64,000 nt of DNA. Origin: Curtobacterium sp. 458. Its GTDB lineage: Bacteria; Actinomycetota; Actinomycetes; Actinomycetales; Microbacteriaceae. Below, piece by piece: positions 58,206 through 64,000 of this stretch (its first letter is position 1; each line of letters begins with the position of its first letter). Location: positions 1,004,072-1,068,071 of the forward strand of contig NZ_CP129104.1 in the NCBI RefSeq assembly GCF_030406605.1, read 5' to 3'. The position numbers were made by a program, and so were the translations under genes. The notes below the pieces were generated by a model. It saw only the letters and a program-made list of their open reading frames with translations. It was not told the origin of the DNA and did not search any database.

Positions 58206-58247
58206 GGCCGGGAGGCACGGGGCGGGCCCGCACCGCGCCTCCCGGCC
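58206..58247. repeat. Dispersed palindromic repeat, copy G
   Basis: A 42-base inverted repeat with arms GGCCGGGAGGC and GCCTCCCGGCC; the core is CACGGGGCGGGCCCGCACC. It lies 18 bases from the end of the MFS gene. Confidence 0.75.
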
Positions 58248-58264
58248 GGTGGGTGGTGACCACC

Positions 58265-59713
58265 TCAGGCGGTTGCGGGCTCCGCGGGAGCGGTCGCCTC
58301 CGCGCGCAGGCGGTGCCCCGGCATGAACGACACCGCCACGAGCAGCACCAGCGCGATGACCGCGATCGACACGAACACGACGTGCATCGCCGTCATGAGC
58401 CCGGGTCCCTCGGGAGCACCTGCCGCGTCCAGCCGCACATGAGCGTTCACGACCGCGCCGAACACCGCGACGCCGATCGCCGACCCCATCGACCGCGCGA
58501 ACATGTTCGTCCCCGTCACCGCTCCGCGCTCGTCGTGGGCTGCCGACGACTGCGCCGCGATCAGGGTCGGGACCGCCGTGAGGCCCATGCCGGCACCGAC
58601 GACGAAGCAGGACACCGCGACGAGCCACACCGACGAGGACGACCCCAGCGCGATCGTGGCCGCAGCGCCGAGCAGCACCAGCGACGACCCGATGAGCGCC
58701 GTCACACGGAAGCCCCACCGCAGGTAGAACCGCCCGGCCTGCGAGGCGGAGATCGGCCAGCCGAGGGTCAGGGCGGCGAGGGCGAACCCGGCGATCAGCG
58801 CCGACGTGCCGAGGACGTCCTGCGCGTAGATCGGGACGTAGGTCGAGAGCCCCATCACGATCACACCGATGACGAGGGACGCGATCGTCGAGGCCGCCAC
58901 GACCCGACGCTGCAGGAGTGCGAGCGAGAAGATCGGGTGCGCGGTCCGGAGCTCCACGACGATGAACACCGCAAGGAAGACGACCGCGGCGGCGAAGATG
59001 CCGATGGAGGCACCCGAGTCCCACGCCCATGCCGTCCCGCCCTCGAGCAGCCCGAGCAACAGGGCGGTCGTCCCGAGCGTCAGCAGCACGGCACCCGGGT
59101 AGTCGATGCGCTGGCGGGGCCCGTCGGTGGAGCGCTGCTCGGTGTATGCCCGGACGAGCATGAACCCCGCGACGACCGCCAGCGGGACGTTGATCCAGAA
59201 GATCCACCGCCAGGCGCCGAGCTCGCTGAACACCCCGCCCAGCGTCGGGCCGACCACGGACGAGATGCCCCACACCGACGCGAGGTACCCCTGGGTCTTC
59301 GCCCGCTCCTCGAGCGTGTAGATGTCGCTCGTGATGGTCATCGAGACCGGCAGCACGGCACCGGCGCCGAGACCCTGCACGACCCGGCCCGCGATGAGCG
59401 CCGGCATCGACCAGGCGGCGCCGCACAGAACCGACCCGAGCAGGAACAGCCCGATCCCGACGAGGAGCAGGCGCTTCCGGCCCAGGACGTCCGCGAGCCT
59501 GCCGTAGATCGGCACCGACACCGCTTGGGCGAGCAGGTACACGGAGAACAGCCACGGGAGCTGCTGGAAGTGCCCGAGGTCCCGGGCGATCGACGTCGAC
59601 GCAGTGGCGATGATCGTCGAGTCGAGGGCGACCAGCGCGGTCGCGAGCATGAGGGAGAGCAGGATCGGCCCGCGCTCGGAGCGCAGGCCCACACCACCGG
59701 ATCGTGCAGCCAT
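58265..59713 (-). CDS. MFS transporter, DHA2 (EmrB/QacA) family
   Basis: A 482-residue drug:proton antiporter-like permease with about 14 membrane helices. Motif A is GRLADVLGRKRLLL (about 71-84), and LDSTIIATAS in the first helix (about 30-39) is typical of 14-helix multidrug efflux pumps. Substrates are unknown. The start is ATG at 59713, with a divergent epimerase gene 68 bases away; both may share a regulatory region. Confidence 0.9.
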   Translation of the reverse strand: MAARSGGVGLRSERGPILLSLMLATALVALDSTIIATASTSIARDLGHFQQLPWLFSVYLLAQAVSVPIYGRLADVLGRKRLLLVGIGLFLLGSVLCGAAWSMPALIAGRVVQGLGAGAVLPVSMTITSDIYTLEERAKTQGYLASVWGISSVVGPTLGGVFSELGAWRWIFWINVPLAVVAGFMLVRAYTEQRSTDGPRQRIDYPGAVLLTLGTTALLLGLLEGGTAWAWDSGASIGIFAAAVVFLAVFIVVELRTAHPIFSLALLQRRVVAASTIASLVIGVIVMGLSTYVPIYAQDVLGTSALIAGFALAALTLGWPISASQAGRFYLRWGFRVTALIGSSLVLLGAAATIALGSSSSVWLVAVSCFVVGAGMGLTAVPTLIAAQSSAAHDERGAVTGTNMFARSMGSAIGVAVFGAVVNAHVRLDAAGAPEGPGLMTAMHVVFVSIAVIALVLLVAVSFMPGHRLRAEATAPAEPATA

Positions 59714-59768
59714 GCGGGCAGCAAGTCCGTTCCGCGCTGGAACATTCCGGTCCGCAGGACACCAGGCC

Positions 59769-59774
59769 TAGCGT
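59769..59774 (+). promoter_or_regulatory. -10-like element (TAGCGT) of the epimerase gene
   Basis: TAGCGT ends 7 bases before the ATG at 59782, with no Shine-Dalgarno between. Confidence 0.5.
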
Positions 59775-59781
59775 GGCCGGC

Positions 59782-60753
59782 ATGCGCATCGTCGTCATCG
59801 GAGCCACCGGCCACATCGGCACCTTCCTCGTCCCGCGTCTCGTCCGGTCCGGCCACGAGGTGGTGATCGTCACCCGCGGGACCCGTTCCGCCTACGTCGA
59901 CGCCCCGGAGTGGGAGCAGGTCGAGCGGGTCACCGCCGACCGTGAGCAGGAGGACCGCGACGGTACCTTCGGCTCCCGCATCGCCGCACTGCACGCCGAC
60001 GTGGTGATCGACCTCGTGTGCTTCACCGTCGACAGCGCCCGGGCGATGCTCGACGCGCTCCGCGGGTCGGACACGCACCTCGTGCACTGCGGCTCGATCT
60101 GGCGGGCGGGCGTCTCGCACGTGCTGCCCATCACCGAGCAGAACGCGACGCCGCCGTTCGGCGAGTACGGCGAGCAGAAGGACGCGATCGCCCGACTGTA
60201 CAAGGAGGAAACCGTGTCAGGCGGTGTCGCGACGACGACGCTGCACCCGGGCCACATCAGCGGGCCGGGCTGGGTGCCGATCGGTCCGCTGGGCAACCTC
60301 GACACCTCGGTCATCACACGCCTCTCCGCGGGCGAGCCGGTCGAGGTCCCCGGCCTCGGTGCCGAGTCGATGGCGCACGTCCACGCGGACGACGTCGCGC
60401 AGGCGTTCCAGCTCGCCGTCGAGCACCGGCACACCGCCGTCGGCGAGGCCTGCTTCGTGACGGCCCCGACGGCGCTCACCGTCCGTGGGTACGCCCACCT
60501 CGTCGCGTCGTGGTTCGGCCAGGAGGCGCGGCTCGAGTCCGTCTCGTGGGACCGGTTCCGGGAGACCACGGCTCCCGACGACGCCGACGCCAGCTGGCAG
60601 CACCTGTCACGGTCGCAGGTCTTCAGCCTCGACGAGACCCGGCGGGTGCTCGGGTACGAGCCGGCGTACACGGCCGAGGCGACCGTGCTCGACGCGGTGC
60701 GGTGGCTCGTCGACAACGGCGAGGTCGAGGTGGCGCGGCCGCTCGTCGTGTGA
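59782..60753 (+). CDS. NAD-dependent epimerase/dehydratase family protein
   Basis: A 323-residue extended SDR. The NAD site is GATGHIG (7-13). YGEQK (about 131-135) provides the Tyr-x-x-x-Lys pair. LVHCGSIWRAGV and LHPGHISGPGWVP are like those of sugar epimerases or isoflavone reductase-like proteins. Substrate unknown. Start ATG at 59782; upstream in-frame codons have no support. The divergent neighbour is the DHA2 efflux pump. Confidence 0.83.
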   Translation: MRIVVIGATGHIGTFLVPRLVRSGHEVVIVTRGTRSAYVDAPEWEQVERVTADREQEDRDGTFGSRIAALHADVVIDLVCFTVDSARAMLDALRGSDTHLVHCGSIWRAGVSHVLPITEQNATPPFGEYGEQKDAIARLYKEETVSGGVATTTLHPGHISGPGWVPIGPLGNLDTSVITRLSAGEPVEVPGLGAESMAHVHADDVAQAFQLAVEHRHTAVGEACFVTAPTALTVRGYAHLVASWFGQEARLESVSWDRFRETTAPDDADASWQHLSRSQVFSLDETRRVLGYEPAYTAEATVLDAVRWLVDNGEVEVARPLVV

Positions 60754-60758
60754 CCGGG

Positions 60759-61955
60759 TCAGTGACCGGCGGTGACGACGAGTCCGCGGCGCCGGTGCAC
60801 CGCCCACACGGTGAGTGCGAAGCCGAGCAGCACCGCGCCACCGACCGTCACCGCCGTCCACCCGCCGACGTTCCACAGCACCGAGGCCACGGTCGAACCG
60901 ATCGCACCGCCGACGAAGTTCCCGGTCACGAACGCCGTGTTGAGCCGGCTCCTCGCGGCCGGGTCGATCGCGAACAGCCGCGTCTGGTTGAGCACGTTCG
61001 CCGCCTGCACCCCGACGTCGAGCAACACGACCGCGACGAGCACGACGACGATCGACCGGGCGCCGAGCCCGGCGACCACGAGTGACAGGAGCACGAGGAC
61101 GAGCGCTCCACCGGTGACCGGGACGGAGAGGCCCCGGTCGTGGAGTCGTCCGACGCGCTGGGCCGCCACGGCACCGGCGAGTCCGGCCAGCCCGACGAGG
61201 CCGATCGCCGAGGTCGAGTACCCGTAGGGCTCGCCGCTCAGCAGGAACGTCAGGGCCGTCCAGAACATCGTGAACACCGCGAACACCGTCGCGCTGATCA
61301 CGAGCGTGACGCGGACGGAGCGGTGTGCGGCGACGGCCCGGAAGACCGAGACGATGAGCGTCGGGTACGGCACCCGCTCGCGGCGGTCGAGCTGGGGGAC
61401 CGCACGGCGCAGCAGCACGGCGAAGACGAGCGCGGCGGCCGCGGCGACGACGTAGATCGCGCGCCACCCGAAGGCCTCCGCGACGAGTCCGCTCACCGTG
61501 CGGGACACGAGGATGCCCGTGAGCACACCCGAGGCGATCGTGCCGACGACCCGGCCCCGCGACGCCGGATCGGCGAGGTCGCCGGCGAGCGGGATGAGCA
61601 GCTGCCCGGCGACCGTCGTGAGCCCCACGAATGCGAGGGCGACGAGCAGGACCGCGAACGAGGGGGCCACGGTGGCGAACAGGAGCGCGGCGGCCGAGGC
61701 GATCAACACACCGGGGATCAGCCGCTTGCGGTCGAGGACGTCGCCGAGCGGCACCACGAGCAGGATGCCGAGGGCGTACCCGACCTGGGTGAGGGTGACG
61801 AGCAGTCCGGCCAGCGCGGCGGACGTGCCGAGCGACGACGCGATGTCGTCGAGCAGGGGCTGCGCCCAGTAGAGGTTGCCGACGGCCGCGCCGCCCGCGA
61901 CGGCGAACAGCAGCGTGCGGCCCGGCGTCATCCCGGCTCGGCCATGGTCGGTCAC
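60759..61955 (-). CDS. MFS transporter (DHA1-like)
   Basis: A 398-residue permease with about 12 membrane helices and a motif-A-like LGDVLDRKRLIPG (about 70-82). The N-terminal ATLxWAQPLLDDIA-type opening (here NLYWAQPLLDDIASSLG) is found in a group of putative sugar or drug exporters. The substrate is unknown. The GTG start overlaps the stop of the 67-residue gene (GTGA), and it converges with the epimerase, ending 6 bases from its stop. Confidence 0.88.
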   Translation of the reverse strand: MTDHGRAGMTPGRTLLFAVAGGAAVGNLYWAQPLLDDIASSLGTSAALAGLLVTLTQVGYALGILLVVPLGDVLDRKRLIPGVLIASAAALLFATVAPSFAVLLVALAFVGLTTVAGQLLIPLAGDLADPASRGRVVGTIASGVLTGILVSRTVSGLVAEAFGWRAIYVVAAAAALVFAVLLRRAVPQLDRRERVPYPTLIVSVFRAVAAHRSVRVTLVISATVFAVFTMFWTALTFLLSGEPYGYSTSAIGLVGLAGLAGAVAAQRVGRLHDRGLSVPVTGGALVLVLLSLVVAGLGARSIVVVLVAVVLLDVGVQAANVLNQTRLFAIDPAARSRLNTAFVTGNFVGGAIGSTVASVLWNVGGWTAVTVGGAVLLGFALTVWAVHRRRGLVVTAGH

Positions 61956-62155
61956 CGGCGGAAGAGCTCGGCGAAGGCGGCCGCGCTCGGAGCGAGCCGG
62001 ACGGCGGCCTCGGCGCGCACCCGGTCCTCCCGGGCACGGTCGCGGGTCAGCTCGTGGAGCTCCTGCTCGGCCTGCCAGCGGAACCGCAGCCGTCCCCAGG
62101 ACGACGTCGTGCCGGAGGCCGCGGCGGGGGTCTCGATGGACGAGGTGTCGGTCAT
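61952..62155 (-). CDS. Small hydrophilic protein coupled to the MFS gene
   Basis: A 67-residue protein with Arg/Glu-rich helix (RFRWQAEQELHELTRDRAREDRVRAEAA is about residues 24-51, shown here only in outline) and no membrane segment. AAGGAC precedes the ATG. Its TGA overlaps the GTG of the transporter (GTGA), so it is translated ahead of and coupled to it. Not recognised; it may be an accessory or regulatory peptide. Confidence 0.65.
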   Translation of the reverse strand: MTDTSSIETPAAASGTTSSWGRLRFRWQAEQELHELTRDRAREDRVRAEAAVRLAPSAAAFAELFRR

Positions 62156-62259
62156 CGTGCGTCCTTCCGGATCGGGTTCGGGTCCCTCCACGCTAGGACC
62201 GACGCGACGGCCGAGACAGGGGCTGCCGACACCCCTCACGGCAGGGCCTCCGTCACACG

Positions 62260-63138
62260 TCAAACGAGCGCGCGGGCCCGCTCCCCGATGCGCTCCGTCG
62301 CGGCCCACGAGGCGAGCACCCGGAGGGCGTCGGCGGTGGGGCTGCCCGGGGTCGCCGGGTAGATCGTCAGGGACAGCCCCGGGTCCTCGGCGAGCTCCAG
62401 CGTCTGGAAGTGCAGCTCGAGGGGGCCGACGACCGGGTGCCGGAAGGACTTCACGCCCGCGTAGTGCCGGCGGACGTCGTGCGAGGCCCAGAGTTCGCGG
62501 AACCCGTCGCTCCGCATCGACAGCTCCCCGATGAGCGCCGCGAGGTCCCTGTCGTGCGGGTTCCGTCCGGCCTCACGGCGGAGGATCGCGACGTTCGTGT
62601 GCGCGGCCCGTTGCCAGTCCGGGTAGAACTCCCGGGCGACGGGGTGCAGGAAGATGAAGCGCGAGAAGTTCATCGGCCGGTCCGGGGAGTCGACCTGGAC
62701 GGAGTGCATCGCGTACCCGAGGTCGTTCGCCGCGACGATGTCCTGCCGGTTGTTGAGGATCATCGCCGGCGCGTCCGTGATGACGTCGAGCAGGTACTGC
62801 AGCTCCGGGCGCACCGCCGCGACCGGGGTGGTCCGACCGGCCCGCCTCGGGGAGTCGTTCTGGTGCTTCGCGAGGTCCCGGAGGTGTTCGTGCTCGGCCC
62901 CGTCGAGCTGCAGCGCCCCGGCGATCGCGTCGAGCACGCTGTCCGAGACGCCCTGGAGGTTCCCCCGCTCGAGTCGGGTGTAGTAGTCGATGCTCACGCC
63001 CGCGAGCCGTGCGACCTCTTCCCGCCGGAGCCCCGACACGCGCCGGCGCCCGCCGAAGGTCTCGACGCCGGCCTGCTCGGGGGTGATCCGGGCGCGGCGG
63101 CTCGAGAGGAAGTCGCGGGCTTCGTCACGGTGGTCCAT
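62260..63138 (-). CDS. XRE-family regulator with MmyB-like domain
   Basis: A 292-residue regulator, the second of this type in the window. The helix-turn-helix (about 33-80; GLRREEVARLAGVSIDYYTRLE) is followed by an MmyB-like domain (about 110-280; LNNRQDIVAANDLGYAMHSV). It probably controls the 67-residue protein and MFS genes lying 105 bases downstream on the same strand. The start is ATG; the neighbour upstream is the sugar dehydrogenase. Confidence 0.88.
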   Translation of the reverse strand: MDHRDEARDFLSSRRARITPEQAGVETFGGRRRVSGLRREEVARLAGVSIDYYTRLERGNLQGVSDSVLDAIAGALQLDGAEHEHLRDLAKHQNDSPRRAGRTTPVAAVRPELQYLLDVITDAPAMILNNRQDIVAANDLGYAMHSVQVDSPDRPMNFSRFIFLHPVAREFYPDWQRAAHTNVAILRREAGRNPHDRDLAALIGELSMRSDGFRELWASHDVRRHYAGVKSFRHPVVGPLELHFQTLELAEDPGLSLTIYPATPGSPTADALRVLASWAATERIGERARALV

Positions 63139-63194
63139 GCCGTCACCGTACTTCCGCGGCCGCGCGGCGTGCGGGGTGCTGCCGGAACCCCTGT

Positions 63195-64000
63195 TCAGCC
63201 CCGGGACAGCGGGACGGCGACGATGCGGTCGTCGTCGTCCTGGGGGTCACCCCGTCCGTCGGTGTTGTTCGTCACGAACCAGAGCACACCCTCGGGGCCC
63301 TCCAGCACGGTGCGGACGCGCCCGAAGTCGCCGCCGAACCACTCGGTCGACTGCGACGGGTCGGACACGGGGACCGCCCGGACCGACTCGCCCTGCAGGT
63401 TCGCCACGAAGACCGTGTCACCGATCACCGCGAGGCCGCTCGGGGAGGCGTCGCTCGTGGCCCACTGCTGCACGGGGTCGACGAACCCCTCGTCCGTCCC
63501 GCCCTTCCCCTCGAACTCCGGCCAGCCGTAGTTCGAGCCCTTCTCGACGAGGTTGAGCTCGTCCCAGGTGTTCTGCCCGAACTCGGCGGCGAACATCGTG
63601 CCGTCCTCGGCCCAGCCCATGCCCTGCACGTTGCGGTGTCCGAGGCTCCACACGTACGAGTCAGGGAACGGGTTCGCGGCCGGGACGTCCCCGTCGGCCG
63701 TCATCCGCAGGATCTTCCCCGCGAGGGAGTCGCGGTCCTGCGCATCGGGCCCGTTGCCGGCGTCCCCCACGCTCGCGTAGAGCATGCCGTCCGGACCGAA
63801 CGCGATGCGTCCACCGTTGTGGATGCCGCTCGACGGCAGCCCGTCGAGGATCGTGGTGGCGTCGCCGAGACGGTACGAGCCCGTGTCGCCGGCGAGCGCG
63901 AAGCGTTGGATGCGGTTGCCGTCCTCGGCGGTCGAGTACACGTACAGGTCGCCGTCGTGGAGCGCGAGCCCGAGCAGTCCGCCCTCGCCGCCGGACCGGA
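63195..64000 (-). CDS. PQQ-dependent sugar dehydrogenase-like protein, 5' end missing
   Basis: C-terminal part (268 codons) of a soluble PQQ-type aldose dehydrogenase (GDH-B/Asd/YliI family), a six-bladed propeller normally exported. The frame is open to the window edge; GGEGGLLGLAL is at the truncated end. HNGGRIAFGPDGMLY holds the likely catalytic His, with GHRNVQGMGW and GSNYGWPEF contributing PQQ and calcium contacts. Signal peptide and first blades lie beyond the window. Its sugar substrate is unknown. Confidence 0.85.
   Translation of the reverse strand, partial: RSGGEGGLLGLALHDGDLYVYSTAEDGNRIQRFALAGDTGSYRLGDATTILDGLPSSGIHNGGRIAFGPDGMLYASVGDAGNGPDAQDRDSLAGKILRMTADGDVPAANPFPDSYVWSLGHRNVQGMGWAEDGTMFAAEFGQNTWDELNLVEKGSNYGWPEFEGKGGTDEGFVDPVQQWATSDASPSGLAVIGDTVFVANLQGESVRAVPVSDPSQSTEWFGGDFGRVRTVLEGPEGVLWFVTNNTDGRGDPQDDDDRIVAVPLSRG

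Overview
This window is the replication-origin region of a high-GC actinobacterium. Gene content and order (pbpA-pknA-pknB, crgA, rhomboid, cyclophilin, tRNA-Ile/tRNA-Ala, gyrA, gyrB, dciA, recF, gnd, dnaN, oriC, dnaA, rpmH, rnpA, yidD, yidC, jag, rsmG, parA, parB, ddl, trxA, trxB, murJ, pcnA, rpsF-ssb-rpsR-rplI, dnaB) are those of Micrococcales. Protein wording and the single-copy DUF3566, CrgA and DUF6049 neighbours suggest Microbacteriaceae, perhaps a Curtobacterium relative. The genus is an inference from memory and cannot be proved from the sequence alone.

Layout. Bases 1-5,008 (+) hold the end of a class B penicillin-binding protein and two Ser/Thr kinases with PASTA ectodomains. From 5,124 to 20,919 most genes lie on the minus strand, running away from oriC: pabA-type amidotransferase, rhomboid protease, cyclophilin, a DHFR-like reductase, two tRNAs, gyrase, dciA, recF, gnd, dnaN and dnaA. 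The origin lies between dnaN and dnaA (about 18,970-19,205). From 21,438 to 26,388 the plus strand carries rpmH-rnpA-yidD-yidC-jag-rsmG-parA-parB, again leading away from oriC, with a cluster of parS sites around parAB. A minus-strand block follows (ydcF-like, ddl, aminotransferase, trxA, trxB and a DUF6049-MurJ fusion), then plus-strand pcnA, rpsF-ssb-rpsR-rplI and dnaB. From 41.4 kb to the end the window is accessory: short-chain dehydrogenases, XRE and WYL regulators, GNAT and VOC proteins, lipoproteins, a two-component system, a secreted metalloprotease, a glycosyltransferase operon, two MFS transporters and a truncated PQQ-type sugar dehydrogenase.

How the parts fit. The core combines replication initiation (DnaA, DnaN, DnaB, DciA, gyrase, SSB), chromosome segregation (ParA/ParB/parS), membrane insertion and RNA maturation (YidC, RnpA, Jag, RsmG), and wall growth with its kinase control (PBP, PknA/B, CrgA, Ddl, MurJ). 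The accessory part is made of small gene-plus-regulator units, many apparently transcribed without a leader.

The most unusual points are: a DUF6049 protein and the lipid II flippase MurJ in one uninterrupted reading frame; a dispersed family of about 42-bp palindromes in intergenic spaces, one of which lies inside a 34-codon frame linking four other genes through 4-base overlaps; and two DnaA-box clusters outside oriC that share the same inverted box pair. No phage, insertion sequence, CRISPR array or rRNA operon was seen.
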